Source: a virus
Length of the DNA stretch: 64,000 bases
IMG/VR virus record: IMGVR_UViG_3300005537_000023
Span: 1-64,000 of that record
Strand: one strand, 5' to 3'
In this document: in pieces, positions 23,263-31,745 of the stretch
Position numbering within the stretch: position 1 is the first letter of the stretch
How the letters are laid out: the number at the start of each line of letters is the position of its first letter
Notes under the pieces: generated by a model
The model's input: the letters and a program-made list of their open reading frames with translations, nothing else
Databases searched by the model: none
What the model was told of the DNA's origin: nothing
Position numbers and translations under genes: made by a program

Positions 23263-24696
23263 ATGCTTTCCATCCGCCCCCGCGCAACCGTCACCGTCAA
23301 GCGCCGCGTGTCCGTCGGCGCGGCGGGGTGCAACTGCGGCAGCAGTAGCGCCGTCAACGTCATGCGCGCGCTCGGCATGACGACGGCGGCGAGGATGCAC
23401 GGGAAGACGGCCAAGGCGTCGGAGTGGACGGCGGACGATTGGCGGAAGCACATTGCCGAGGAAAGGACGATCCTTTTCCCGGCGCTGCTCGCCGTGGGTG
23501 CGCCAGCGGACGTCATCGCGTCCCTAGACATCGATCACTCGCTGTACCTCGCCCTCCTCGACGCGGGCCACCCGCTGCCCACGGGCGCGATGGCGCACTC
23601 GGTCGACCGGCATGGGAAGATCGAGGACGAGTTGGTGGAGAAGTACGCCAAGGCGCTGCTTGCGCGCGCGGGCAAGACGTCCGTGTCGGGCGCCGATCAC
23701 GCCCTAGTGGTCGTTGCGCCGGAATCGGCATTTTCCGACAGCGCAATCACCAACTACATCGGTTCGCTACAGGATGTTATCGACGCCTCGATCACGACGG
23801 ACGAGGACGACGCGAAGGCGAAGACGGCGGACGCGCGGAAGAAGTACACCGGATGGGCTAGTTCGGTGGCCGGCTTCGCAGGTGGCCCGGCCGCCGCCAA
23901 GGTTGCCGGGGACTGGGCAGGGACTGTCTTCGACGCTGGCCGGTGGATCGCCTCTACATTCGGGCCTGACGATCTGAAAGACGCCAACACCGACGATCAG
24001 AAATCTCGGATGCGCGATCGCGTAACCGTCATGCTGAAAAAGGGCCTGCCGCCGCACGGCTTCGATGCCGGCGAGGAGATGGGGGCCAGGGACGTGGCAG
24101 ACGTCATTGATGACGATCTGTCCATCGTTGCCGCCGTCTCGCCTCATGGCGAGGGCGACGCCATCGCGGCAGCAATCACCAACGCGTTGAAGGGCCAGGG
24201 TGATGCGTCCGCCGCAGTGGCCAAACTGTTCGCCGCGCTGGCCATCGTGCGCACCGACACGCGGCGCACGATGTGGGGCGGCGCCACCGCGACGTACCTT
24301 ATCGATCAGGCCGGCAAGATGAGGCCCGGCACGGACGATTGGCAAGTCACCCACCCCGAGGTGGAGATTGTGGCGGCCGCGTTTGCGGCCAACCGGCACA
24401 TCCCATTGGCCACAGCGATCAGCGCCGCCTATGACGCGCTGAATACGTACGCGTCCCGGCGGAATCTGACCAACCGAAACGATTTTCTTGGGCCCGCCTA
24501 CCACCCGCGCGATCCGCAAGTGACGGACGACATTGCGCGGTGGTACAACAAGTACGGCCGCGCGGACGCAATCATCGACGTGTGGGACACGCTGTCCATG
24601 CGATTCCCCGCCAAAGCATCGGCGGCGGCAACCTCCGCGGCCGGATACCTCGCTGCCCTCGCCCTCGCCGGGTACCTCGCATGGAGGCTCGCATGA
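23263..24696 (+). CDS. Tagged protein with hemerythrin-like segment and C-terminal membrane helix, 477 aa
   Basis: Tag: MLSIRPRATVTVKRRVSVGAA, followed by CNCG. Residues 60-130 have the ligand spacing of a hemerythrin-like bundle: KHIAEERTILFPALL, then DIDHSLYLALLDAGH, then DRHGKIEDELVE. The middle is long and helical; residues 450-475 form a membrane helix (AAGYLAALALAGYLAWRLA). The largest protein of this cluster. Function unknown; a metal or redox role at the membrane is a speculation from the His/Glu pattern. Confidence 0.55.
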   Translation: MLSIRPRATVTVKRRVSVGAAGCNCGSSSAVNVMRALGMTTAARMHGKTAKASEWTADDWRKHIAEERTILFPALLAVGAPADVIASLDIDHSLYLALLDAGHPLPTGAMAHSVDRHGKIEDELVEKYAKALLARAGKTSVSGADHALVVVAPESAFSDSAITNYIGSLQDVIDASITTDEDDAKAKTADARKKYTGWASSVAGFAGGPAAAKVAGDWAGTVFDAGRWIASTFGPDDLKDANTDDQKSRMRDRVTVMLKKGLPPHGFDAGEEMGARDVADVIDDDLSIVAAVSPHGEGDAIAAAITNALKGQGDASAAVAKLFAALAIVRTDTRRTMWGGATATYLIDQAGKMRPGTDDWQVTHPEVEIVAAAFAANRHIPLATAISAAYDALNTYASRRNLTNRNDFLGPAYHPRDPQVTDDIARWYNKYGRADAIIDVWDTLSMRFPAKASAAATSAAGYLAALALAGYLAWRLA

Positions 24697-24911
24697 GCAA
24701 AGCCTACAAGTGCGACGGCTGCGAAGGCTTTTTCGACGGCGAGCCCACCGGCGGCGTTGTCACGCGCGATGGCGTCAAGGAGTGCTGCTCGCCGGAATGT
24801 TTCCTGACGCTCCAGAAACGCATTGACGTTTGCACGCTTGGGGAGTTGGATGAGCTTCGCCGCCGCGACACTCTTCCGGCGCCGCCTGACTCGGACAAGA
24901 AAGCGAACTAG
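24693..24911 (+). CDS. Small zinc-finger protein, 72 aa
   Basis: ATG 24693 overlaps the previous stop. CDGCEGFF near residue 7 and CCSPECF near residue 30 form a treble-clef-like site often used by phage DNA-binding or nuclease-associated proteins. The last 20 residues are charged and disordered. Confidence 0.65.
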   Translation: MSKAYKCDGCEGFFDGEPTGGVVTRDGVKECCSPECFLTLQKRIDVCTLGELDELRRRDTLPAPPDSDKKAN

Positions 24912-24915
24912 ACAC

Positions 24916-25191
24916 ATGAAAAGCGCCATCAAACTTTGCGTCATCCTTCCGTTTTTCGCCATCGGTTGCCAGTCGTGGGCGCAGAGCCATCCCCAAGAGG
25001 TGACGGACGCGAAGGATCTCACCGTGTGCATCTTCGAGGGCGCGATCAGCGGGCTTTCCCCCGAGGTGATCGCCGTGAAGTGCGGCGGTCTTGCGGTGGA
25101 AGACGTGCTGACGATCCTCAGCGAGGGCGACAAGTTCGCGCAGTACAAGGCGGCGCGAGAGAAGTCGGCCGTGGACAAGGCGGCGCCGTAG
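24916..25191 (+). CDS. Small lipoprotein, 91 aa
   Basis: Signal peptide MKSAIKLCVILPFFAIGC with a lipobox-like AIGC at residues 15-18, so Cys18 would be lipidated after cleavage by signal peptidase II. The mature part is short, with VCIFEGAISGLSPEVIAVKCGG, two cysteines and a helical end. It might act in lysis (spanin-like outer-membrane subunit) or superinfection control; neither is shown. Confidence 0.6.
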   Translation: MKSAIKLCVILPFFAIGCQSWAQSHPQEVTDAKDLTVCIFEGAISGLSPEVIAVKCGGLAVEDVLTILSEGDKFAQYKAAREKSAVDKAAP

Positions 25192-25193
25192 CC

Positions 25194-26996
25194 ATGCGCT
25201 TCTACGTCGCCAGCGCCTCCACCCTCATCATCGATCCGGCCGCGTTGCCGATGATCGTGCAGGCGGTGGACCGGCAACTGATCGACGATGCTGGACCCGC
25301 GTGGGGCCATTACGGCAACGTCTTCTTCGTCGAGTCCGTGAGTGACATTCCGAAGGACGCCGTGCCGATTGTCGTTTACGACGACGCCGATCAAGCCGGC
25401 GCGCTAGGCTGGCACACGGAGGAGTTGGGCGTCTTCTTCGGACGTATTTTCGTCCGCCCCGTGCTGGACAACGGCGGCGATCTCTACTCCAACCCGGCGC
25501 TCTCGCTCTCGTCCGTCATCTCGCACGAGGTGTTGGAGACGCTGATCGATCCCACAGTGAGCGATTGGAGCCAGCGGGCGGATGGGACGTTGGTGGCGAG
25601 TGAGGTGTGCCTTACTGGTGACACGGAAATCCCTCTACTGGACGGCACCGCGAGAACGATCGAGAGTCTCAGCGGCGAGCAATCATTTTGGGTATACAGC
25701 TGCACGCCTGACGGGCGAATAGTCCCGGGCAAGGGCCACTCGGCACGAAAAACCAGGGAGAACGCCGAGATCGTTGAGGTTGAGTTGGATAACGGCGCCA
25801 CCGTAAAGTGTACCGCGGACCATCCGTTCATGCTGCGCGATGGAAGTTACGCGCTGGCCGGGAGTCTTGGACCTGGCACATCTCTGATGCCGCTGTACCG
25901 GCGCAAGCAGAAGATAACCGGCGGCAACGACTATGAGCAGGTACTCGTCCCGTCGACGGAGACGTGGGAGTTTACCCACCGCATCACCTCGGATGAATGC
26001 CCGCGCGGCTACGTCAGGCATCACGTTGACTTCAACCGATTCAACAATGAGCCTACGAATCTCCGAGTGATGCGTGCCAACGAACACATCGCACTGCACG
26101 GAAACTACGCCAAGCATCTCTGGGAGCTTGGAAAGCATGGCTGGTTGAAACCGGCTAGCCCGGAAAAGAAGGCGCGCGACGCGGCGAGATTTGCAGCGTA
26201 CAACAAGACTCAGAAGCACAGAGACGAGGTACGCGAGGTGGGCAGGAAGGCCATGCGCGCGCTGTGGGAGAAGCCTGGGTTCAGGGAGCACCACTCCGCG
26301 CGCGGCCGACGAATCATGGACGCGTACAATGCTTCGGAGGCGCAGGCGGCGGCGCACGCTAGATTCCTGGCGGATCCGGAACGACGGGCGGCGTGGAGAG
26401 CCAACATCGCGCGGTCGCAGAATGCACCGCATCTGAAAAAACTGCACTCGGAAACAGGGAAGCGGGTGCAGGGACAGCGCAGTCCAGAGTACAAGAGCCG
26501 ACTGAGTCAGTTTGCAATGCATACCAGGTGGCATGAGCGTGGTAACCGAACGTCGGATAAATGCGAATTCTGCAAGATCGCGGCGTCTCCGCTAACGAAT
26601 CACAAGGTTGTGGCGGTTCGCAAAGCTGGCAGATCCGACGTATGGGACATCACGGTTGACGTGCACAACAACTTCGCCGTAAGCGCCGGCGTTTTCGTCC
26701 ACAACTGCGATCCAGTCGAAAGCGACGCATACCCCATCGCCGTCCTCGACAAGCCAGTGATGGTGTCCAACTTCGTCCTCCCCGCGTGGTTCGACGCGCA
26801 GGCATCGCAAGGGCCGTTCGACAAGATGGGCAAGCTCACCGCGCCTTTCACGATGACGCCCGGTGGCTACCTCGTGACGATGGTGGCCGGCCCTTCGTCC
26901 GAAGAAGGCGCGCGGCAGGTGGGCAGGCAACAGGCGCGCGCGGCGGCAGGACGCAGCGGCAAGCGGCGCAGCAGTGGCCGCATGACGTGGACGTGA
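25194..26996 (+). CDS. Metalloprotease-like virion-module protein carrying an intein, 600 aa precursor
   Basis: The host protein is residues 1-138 plus 505-600, 234 aa after splicing. It has SHEVLETLIDP (HEVLE at 111-115), an HExxx zinc-type motif, and the intein interrupts the highly placed EV-CDP motif (from memory, phage and bacterial relatives read HEVLExxVDP ... EVCDP ... VSDF). C-terminal extein continues VMVSNFVLPAWFDAQASQG, PGGYLVTMV, and ends in a basic tail. Intein is residues 139-504. Likely a metallopeptidase acting in particle maturation or entry; peptidase activity is inferred from the motif only. Confidence 0.75.
   Translation: MRFYVASASTLIIDPAALPMIVQAVDRQLIDDAGPAWGHYGNVFFVESVSDIPKDAVPIVVYDDADQAGALGWHTEELGVFFGRIFVRPVLDNGGDLYSNPALSLSSVISHEVLETLIDPTVSDWSQRADGTLVASEVCLTGDTEIPLLDGTARTIESLSGEQSFWVYSCTPDGRIVPGKGHSARKTRENAEIVEVELDNGATVKCTADHPFMLRDGSYALAGSLGPGTSLMPLYRRKQKITGGNDYEQVLVPSTETWEFTHRITSDECPRGYVRHHVDFNRFNNEPTNLRVMRANEHIALHGNYAKHLWELGKHGWLKPASPEKKARDAARFAAYNKTQKHRDEVREVGRKAMRALWEKPGFREHHSARGRRIMDAYNASEAQAAAHARFLADPERRAAWRANIARSQNAPHLKKLHSETGKRVQGQRSPEYKSRLSQFAMHTRWHERGNRTSDKCEFCKIAASPLTNHKVVAVRKAGRSDVWDITVDVHNNFAVSAGVFVHNCDPVESDAYPIAVLDKPVMVSNFVLPAWFDAQASQGPFDKMGKLTAPFTMTPGGYLVTMVAGPSSEEGARQVGRQQARAAAGRSGKRRSSGRMTWT
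25608..26705 (+). mobile_element. Intein with HNH endonuclease, 366 residues
   Basis: All splicing blocks can be read. Block A: CLTGDTEIPLLDG with Cys1. Block B: CTADHPFMLRDGS (TADH at 69-72). Block F/G: VWDITVDVHNNFAVSAG and terminal HN, followed by Cys as +1 extein residue. Between B and F lies an HNH module: RHHVDFNRFNNEPTNLRV and NEHIALH, with His138/139, Asn and His. A second pair CEFC follows. The insertion point is within the protein's predicted metal/active-site region, typical of inteins. Less GC-rich than its host gene, as expected for a mobile element. Confidence 0.92.
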
Positions 26997-26999
26997 CGC

Positions 27000-27692
27000 A
27001 TGGAGAGTTGGTGGGGCTACATCGGCGGCGCGGCGTTGACGCTCGCCATCTTCGCGTGGTGGCGAAAGGGCCATGCCTCGCCTGCGTCCGGCCCCGCGCT
27101 TGACACGAGCGGCGGAAAGGCGCCGCCATGGTGGACGCCCGCGGACTACAAGGCGCTCGCCGCGACGTCCGCGCGCCTAGGCATCAACCCGGCCAACCTT
27201 CTCGCCATCATGCGCAGCGAGTCCGGGCTCAACCCGTCGGCGATGTATCCAGGCGGCATCGCGCGCGGCCTCACACAAATCACTGAAGCCGGGCGCGCGT
27301 CCGCTGGCCTATCTGAGTCCGACTTCGAGGACTTCCAGAATTGGTCAATCCAAGAGCAGTTGCCGCGCATCGAGAAGTACATGCGGGAGGAGTTCGCTGG
27401 CTCGCCTCCGCAGACGGCTGGCGGCTTATACGCGTACAACTTCCTCCCTGCCTACGCGCGCGAAAAGGGCACGGCGCCGGATACGGTGCTCGCGAGCGTG
27501 GAGGACTTCCCCGCTGATTCCGCGCTGGACTATGACGACGACGGCCAGTACGAAGTACGCGATCTTTCCAACCGCCTCGCCCGCTACGGTGCGCGGAAGG
27601 ATGACGGCTCGCCTGTAGACACGCTCTACTTGGGCGCCTTGCAGGGCCTTCGCGACGCCACCGGGGATCAGTCCATCTCGCCGGTGTGGTAA
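27000..27692 (+). CDS. Membrane-anchored lytic transglycosylase, 230 aa
   Basis: Residues 4-22 are a membrane helix (WWGYIGGAALTLAIFAWW). The catalytic region has LAATSARLGINPANLLAIMRSESGLNP with Glu74, then GIARGLTQITEAG, the SLT goose-type lysozyme signature. It cleaves the glycan backbone of peptidoglycan. A tethered transglycosylase fits an entry or lysis enzyme carried in a particle membrane. Lies 3 bp after the intein gene. Confidence 0.82.
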   Translation: MESWWGYIGGAALTLAIFAWWRKGHASPASGPALDTSGGKAPPWWTPADYKALAATSARLGINPANLLAIMRSESGLNPSAMYPGGIARGLTQITEAGRASAGLSESDFEDFQNWSIQEQLPRIEKYMREEFAGSPPQTAGGLYAYNFLPAYAREKGTAPDTVLASVEDFPADSALDYDDDGQYEVRDLSNRLARYGARKDDGSPVDTLYLGALQGLRDATGDQSISPVW

Positions 27693-27701
27693 GAAAGGCG
27701 C

Positions 27702-28124
27702 ATGGAAACCATGTTCGCCATCCTTCTCCGCCTCGCTTCCATGGCCCCCGCCCACATCGCGCCGCAGACGGTGCCCGGCCTCATGTCCGATCTCGTCACC
27801 GCCACCGCCGACATGAGCGGCACCGTGGAAGAGATGGCACTCGCAGCTACCTTCGCGACGTGCGAGGGCGGCGGCCTGCAACACGTCATCGGCGACGGCG
27901 GCGCGGCGGTGGGCACGACGCAGCTTCACGAGGAGCACTGGCACGGCTACTCGCGCGCGGATGTCCTCGGCAGCCGCGTCCTCCAGATCGAGCTTTGGAT
28001 CCTGAGCCTGCGCGAAGCCACGGAGCGGTACGGCTCGACGGAGAAGGCGTTGCGCGCGATTGCCAGCGGATCGCCCAACGGTGCGAAGGCGTTGGTGCGG
28101 CGCCGGATGGCGGGGAAGTGCTGA
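27702..28124 (+). CDS. Second transglycosylase-like protein, 140 aa
   Basis: Shorter relative of SLT enzymes: LAATFATCEGGGLQHVIGDGGAAVGTTQLHEEHWHG, with a candidate catalytic Glu55 in TCEGGG, and later ERYGSTEKALRAIASG. Residues 5-25 are hydrophobic and may be a signal or anchor. Works next to the 27000 enzyme and the amidase at 28228 as a murein-hydrolase cassette. Assignment to the SLT superfamily is moderately sure. Confidence 0.65.
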   Translation: METMFAILLRLASMAPAHIAPQTVPGLMSDLVTATADMSGTVEEMALAATFATCEGGGLQHVIGDGGAAVGTTQLHEEHWHGYSRADVLGSRVLQIELWILSLREATERYGSTEKALRAIASGSPNGAKALVRRRMAGKC

Positions 28125-28227
28125 AAAGCGTAAGGAAGAAGAGCCTACCGGACGCTACCGGACCGCACCTAAGCTTGCCATAGACGACGAGAAGACATTT
28201 AGACAGGCGCACCACGCGAGCGATTCA

Positions 28228-28941
28228 ATGCCCGATGCCTTCTGGAAAGCACTTGGTTGGTTAGGGGCCGGCGGCCTCGCGATCTACTTCTGGAGACGTC
28301 TCATGCCCCAAGGCCCCGCCGCCCCCACGTGCTCGCGCCAGTATCCCGCCTTCAACCACGGCGGCGCACGCGACATGGCCAATGTCAGCCTGATCGTGCT
28401 GCACTCCACCGAAGGGCCGTCCGCGCTATCCACTGCGCGCTGGTTCGCCACGCCCCTCCCCGTGTCCGAGGGCGGCCCGTACTCCGCGCACGTCGTGGTT
28501 GGCGATGATGGCTGCTATCGGTGCGTGGACGATGGAGACGTGGCGTGGGCGGCGAGTATCGTGAATCCGTTTTCCCTCAACCTCGAACAGGCCGGGTACG
28601 CCGCCTGGACGCGGGACGAGTGGCTTTCCCACGACGCCACCCTTCGCGCCGCCGGTGGCCAGGTGGGCGGATGGTCCAGGGAATTCGACATCCCCTTGCG
28701 CTTCCTTCGCGCCGCCGATCTCCTCGCCCTTCAAGCATCCGGCTGGGATAAGGCGCACGGGGGCGTCACGACGCACCACGAAATCAGCCGCGCGTGGCCC
28801 GCGTCCAGCACCCACGTGGATCCCGGCGATGGCTACCCGCTAGACGTACTTTTTTCGTACGCCGGTGGTACAATCACCCCCGGAGCCCCCATCGCTCGCA
28901 TCTCCGGTTTTCTCCACCTGAACAGAAAGGACAACCAATGA
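28228..28941 (+). CDS. Membrane-anchored N-acetylmuramoyl-L-alanine amidase, 237 aa
   Basis: Amidase_2 family zinc hydrolase that cuts the bond between MurNAc and the stem peptide. Residues 5-23 form a membrane helix (FWKALGWLGAGGLAIYFW). Zinc and catalytic motifs: IVLHSTEG (His59), YSAHVVVG (His88), and STHVDPGDGYP (His196, Asp198), in the right order and spacing. Start set at ATG 28228, following a 103-bp non-coding gap with a direct repeat CTACCGGAC (twice at about 28145-28162). Third member of the lysis/entry cassette. Confidence 0.88.
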   Translation: MPDAFWKALGWLGAGGLAIYFWRRLMPQGPAAPTCSRQYPAFNHGGARDMANVSLIVLHSTEGPSALSTARWFATPLPVSEGGPYSAHVVVGDDGCYRCVDDGDVAWAASIVNPFSLNLEQAGYAAWTRDEWLSHDATLRAAGGQVGGWSREFDIPLRFLRAADLLALQASGWDKAHGGVTTHHEISRAWPASSTHVDPGDGYPLDVLFSYAGGTITPGAPIARISGFLHLNRKDNQ

Positions 28942-29108
28942 CGTACTACGTGATTCTGGATGGTAGTCGGCAGGCGTCGACACATCGTTCGCTCGCAGTC
29001 GCGAAAAAAGAAGCGGAAAAATGGGTCCGCAAAGGGCACAACGCGAGTGTCTATCGCACGGAGCGACCTGGTACGCCTTCGCACTGGATTTGGGATGCGA
29101 AGGGGTGA
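28938..29108 (+). CDS. Small basic protein, 56 aa
   Basis: ATG 28938 overlaps the amidase stop. Reads as one strand-helix-strand unit (YYVILDGSRQAST, VAKKEAEKWVRKG, ASVYRTER), the size of a DUF1508- or YpeB-like minifold. Less GC-rich than its neighbours. Unknown function. Confidence 0.6.
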   Translation: MTYYVILDGSRQASTHRSLAVAKKEAEKWVRKGHNASVYRTERPGTPSHWIWDAKG

Positions 29109-29133
29109 AAACCGGAGATGCGAGCCCCATCGC

Positions 29134-29562
29134 ATGAACGCCCCGAAGGAACCCCCGGTGATCGATGCCGTCTTCGTGGACTTGCCCGCCGATCCGCCCA
29201 AGCCCCCGCCGGCGGATCAGCGCCCGCCCGAGGGCTATGGCCGCCGCACGGTTGCCGGCCGTGGCCGCCGCGTGGTTGAGGTGATCGCCGGCACCTTGGA
29301 AGACGCCGCCCCCGTTGCCCGCTTGCTTGGCGCCGACGACGCGGCCGAGGTTGCGGAGAAGGGTGCGGCCGTCGCGCGCGAGGCCCCGCGCTTCGTCGAG
29401 GCCGTCGTCCGCGAAAGCGCTCCCCTTCGCAGCCGCGTTGGCGAATTGCTGGACGTGGCAAAGAAACGGGGCTGGTATCAGGTGCGGGAGCCGAAGCCGG
29501 CCGCGAAGGCGCCGCGTAGGCCGGTGGGGCCGCAGCGGAAGGCGAAGGAGAAGACGCCGTGA
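29134..29562 (+). CDS. Hypothetical protein, 142 aa
   Basis: GGAGATG precedes ATG 29134 with fair spacing. Pro-rich N-terminus (PADPPKPPPADQRPP), a helical acidic middle, and a very basic tail (AAKAPRRPVGPQRKAKEK). Could bind nucleic acid. Not recognised. Confidence 0.6.
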   Translation: MNAPKEPPVIDAVFVDLPADPPKPPPADQRPPEGYGRRTVAGRGRRVVEVIAGTLEDAAPVARLLGADDAAEVAEKGAAVAREAPRFVEAVVRESAPLRSRVGELLDVAKKRGWYQVREPKPAAKAPRRPVGPQRKAKEKTP

Positions 29563-29696
29563 GTGCCTACAACATGTGGCGTCAGCTTCTGCTAACTGGC
29601 GATTACGAGTCCCGATGCTTCGCCGCGGCCGTCCTTTCGGCGATGGAGCCGGTGCACTTCCGCCGCGTCCGCGTCACCTACGAGGACGCCACATGA
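29559..29696 (+). CDS. Tiny protein, 45 aa
   Basis: GTG 29559 overlaps the previous stop and the gene's own TGA overlaps ATG 29693, so coupling supports translation. Sequence SAYNMWRQLLLTGDYESRCFAAAVLSAM, no motif. Confidence 0.5.
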   Translation: MSAYNMWRQLLLTGDYESRCFAAAVLSAMEPVHFRRVRVTYEDAT

Positions 29697-29983
29697 GCAA
29701 GCGCTACGTCTGCGGCGCGTGCGGCGAGGTGGCCAACTTCGCCGGCGGCAACCATGATCCGACGGACGACGGCGCCTTTCAGAAGGTGATCGACGGGACG
29801 GGCTGGCGTGACGTCCTCGCGCAGGCACCAGGCGTACATATTCACGGCCAGTTCTGCTCCGTCGAATGCGCTGTGGCGTTCGCCAACGTGATGGAGAGGC
29901 TTGGCGATCTGCCAGCATTCAGGCGCCGCCGCGAAGCATCCACTGTCGTCTCATTCACCCCGAGGCACCCGGTGCTGACATGA
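29693..29983 (+). CDS. Zinc-finger protein, 96 aa
   Basis: CGACGEVANF near residue 6 and CSVECAVAFANV near residue 58, the same treble-clef-like pattern as the protein at 24693. Coupled to both neighbours by 4-bp overlaps. Possibly a small DNA-binding protein. Confidence 0.65.
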   Translation: MSKRYVCGACGEVANFAGGNHDPTDDGAFQKVIDGTGWRDVLAQAPGVHIHGQFCSVECAVAFANVMERLGDLPAFRRRREASTVVSFTPRHPVLT

Positions 29984-30330
29984 ATCTCCTCTCTCACCGT
30001 GATCCCTTCTACGTCCACACCGCGGCGCACGCGCACGTGGCCGTTGGCTTCGATCTGCTGTCCGCCAACGCTAGCCGTGACGGCGCCTTCAAGGAATTGC
30101 TGCTTCTCGAAAAGCATCTCGCGCAGGAAGGCTGCCCCGAGTGCTGCAACAAGCACCTCAGCACGGCGATCGCCTACCTCGAAGAGGCGCGCACGCTGGC
30201 CGGCGGGGACGATGAGGACACGGAGACGGCGCGGGAGTTGGAAGCCATGCGCGATCGCCTGCCCACGTCCGGCGGCGAGATTCGACAGATCAGGAAGCGC
30301 CTCGCGGTGCGATTGGGGTATGCGGGATGA
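29980..30330 (+). CDS. Helical protein with CPECC motif, 116 aa
   Basis: Mostly helices (LLLLEKHLAQEG, LSTAIAYLEEARTLAG) separated by GCPECCNKH, which may hold a metal with His near the N-terminus (HTAAHAHV). ATGA overlaps on both sides. Not recognised. Confidence 0.6.
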   Translation: MNLLSHRDPFYVHTAAHAHVAVGFDLLSANASRDGAFKELLLLEKHLAQEGCPECCNKHLSTAIAYLEEARTLAGGDDEDTETARELEAMRDRLPTSGGEIRQIRKRLAVRLGYAG

Positions 30331-30644
30331 TCCTCGCCCTCGCCTCCATCCTCTACCTCGCCATCGCCGCCGTGATGGCGTGGGGCCTCTCCGTCTTCCT
30401 TGGCAGCCCCGAGGCGCACGATCTCCGCGTGGCGGCGCGCGCGATGGGCACGTCCGCCTTCCTGCGCATCGCCGTCTACTTCGCCTTCTGCTGTCTCTGC
30501 TGGCCCGCAACGATCGTGTGGTTGGCAATGCAGAAGCAGGTGCGGGACACGATCGTCAATGCGTACCGTAAGGCGCGCGCGGCCAACAAGGCTGAGGCGA
30601 AGGTCACGGGCCGCATTGACGCGGAGTTTGAGGAGGGGCCGTGA
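30327..30644 (+). CDS. Two-span membrane protein, 105 aa
   Basis: Hydrophobic segments at residues 1-24 (ILALASILYLAIAAVMAWGLSV) and 45-68 (LRIAVYFAFCCLCWPATIVWLAM), followed by a basic helix. Could be a holin given the nearby lytic enzymes, but particle membrane proteins are equally common here. Confidence 0.6.
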   Translation: MILALASILYLAIAAVMAWGLSVFLGSPEAHDLRVAARAMGTSAFLRIAVYFAFCCLCWPATIVWLAMQKQVRDTIVNAYRKARAANKAEAKVTGRIDAEFEEGP

Positions 30645-30949
30645 CGGAGTCGGCTTGCCCCTGCGAAACGTCTCATCCGCCCGATCCGCGCTGGGTGGGA
30701 TGGATCGCGTGGGTGCTCGTCATCGGCTTTTTCACGTTGCTGACGGTGTCATCGGCTTGGCCGCACTCCCGATTCTTCCGCCCGGCCTACCTCACCTATT
30801 TCGTTGCCTTCGCGTACGGACTGCCGATCGTCAATCGCGGGCGCGGCTGCGATTACCTATCCATCCGCGCGCGCCTCGTCTTCTCGGTCTTCTTCGGCAC
30901 GCTCATCGTGGGCATCTGCGCCTACGCCATCCTCACGGAGGCCAAGTGA
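30641..30949 (+). CDS. Three-span membrane protein, 102 aa
   Basis: GTG 30641 overlaps the previous stop. Hydrophobic segments around residues 18-40, 48-64 and 78-98 (VGWIAWVLVIGFFTLLTV; AYLTYFVAFAYGLPI; LVFSVFFGTLIVGICAYAI). Pairs with the preceding membrane gene. Holin or particle membrane component. Confidence 0.6.
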   Translation: MTESACPCETSHPPDPRWVGWIAWVLVIGFFTLLTVSSAWPHSRFFRPAYLTYFVAFAYGLPIVNRGRGCDYLSIRARLVFSVFFGTLIVGICAYAILTEAK

Positions 30950-31479
30950 TCTTCAACCCCATCACCAACGTCATCGCCGAGGGCGTCGTCTTCGTTGGCC
31001 GCCTCGGCGCGCGCAAAGGGATGTACGTCCGCGCCATCGATCGAGCGAACGAGACAGGCCGGCCGCTCGTCGTCGTCGGCGCACCGTCGGCGGGTTGGGT
31101 GACGGGGACGCTGGCGCAGTACGCGTGCGGCCATCTTCCGTGCGTGGACTTGCGTGGGTGCGAGGCGTGCGGCGCTGCCCCCGCGGACGTGACGAAGGTG
31201 GGGGCGATCCAGGCAAAGGACAACTCCGCGGTGGTGATGGTGGCGTACGTCCTTGAATACGTGGAGGATCCGAAGGCGGCCGAGGCTGAGATCATGCGCG
31301 CGGCCGGGCACCCGTCCAACGTCTTCGTGGCGTGCGCGGGGATGTCGGGGGTGACGCAGCTTGCAACGAATGCACGCCGCGTCGTCGTGTCCGCACCCCC
31401 CAACTCGCCCGATTTCAGGTATCGTGACGTCATGCGCCCGAGGCGGACGGTGAAGGTGATGCGGAGGCCGATATGGTGA
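30946..31479 (+). CDS. Methyltransferase-like protein, 177 aa
   Basis: GTG 30946 overlaps the previous stop. The order of elements is like a class I SAM fold: PLVVVGAPSAGWVTG as motif I, then CVDLRGCEACGAAP, then AVVMVAYVLEYVEDP as motif IV/post, then NVFVACAG. The usual GxGxG is replaced by GAPSAG. Similar short proteins in large phages and bacteria are annotated as putative methyltransferases, as far as I recall. Substrate unknown; it sits in the particle module, so a lipid or protein target is as likely as DNA. Confidence 0.55.
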   Translation: MIFNPITNVIAEGVVFVGRLGARKGMYVRAIDRANETGRPLVVVGAPSAGWVTGTLAQYACGHLPCVDLRGCEACGAAPADVTKVGAIQAKDNSAVVMVAYVLEYVEDPKAAEAEIMRAAGHPSNVFVACAGMSGVTQLATNARRVVVSAPPNSPDFRYRDVMRPRRTVKVMRRPIW

Positions 31480-31742
31480 CGCTGATTTCTACTCGCCCAC
31501 GTCTCTGCGTCCAATCGCCAACGTCGGCGGTGCGCGTGGGCGCAGTTCGTGTTGGTGCCGATGCCAGCAGCCTCATTGGGGCGCCGATCGAGGCGATCGG
31601 CGGGCATAATCACCCCATCGCGGTTGCGCTGGCCACCGCTGGCGGAGTTGTCATCGGCATGATGAAGTGGGGCGTGATCGGCGGACTGGCTACCGGGGCA
31701 GCCGTAAACATCGCCGGACGCGTCGTTGCCCCAAGGGAATGA
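31473..31742 (+). CDS. Tagged membrane protein, 89 aa
   Basis: Overlaps the preceding gene by seven bases. Tag LISTRPRLCVQSP ... VRVGAVRVGA, with the last four residues duplicated. Then IEAIGGHNHPIAVALATAGGVVIGMM and GVIGGLATGAAVNIAGRVVA, a glycine-zipper hairpin. Closely paralogous to 32884-33153. Confidence 0.65.
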   Translation: MVTLISTRPRLCVQSPTSAVRVGAVRVGADASSLIGAPIEAIGGHNHPIAVALATAGGVVIGMMKWGVIGGLATGAAVNIAGRVVAPRE

Positions 31743-31745
31743 GCC

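Noticed and set aside
28128-28227. Promoter TTGCCA-N17-TTTAGA before the amidase
   Set aside because: The -10 box matches consensus at only three positions and the start lies too far for the leaderless pattern; evidence is too thin.
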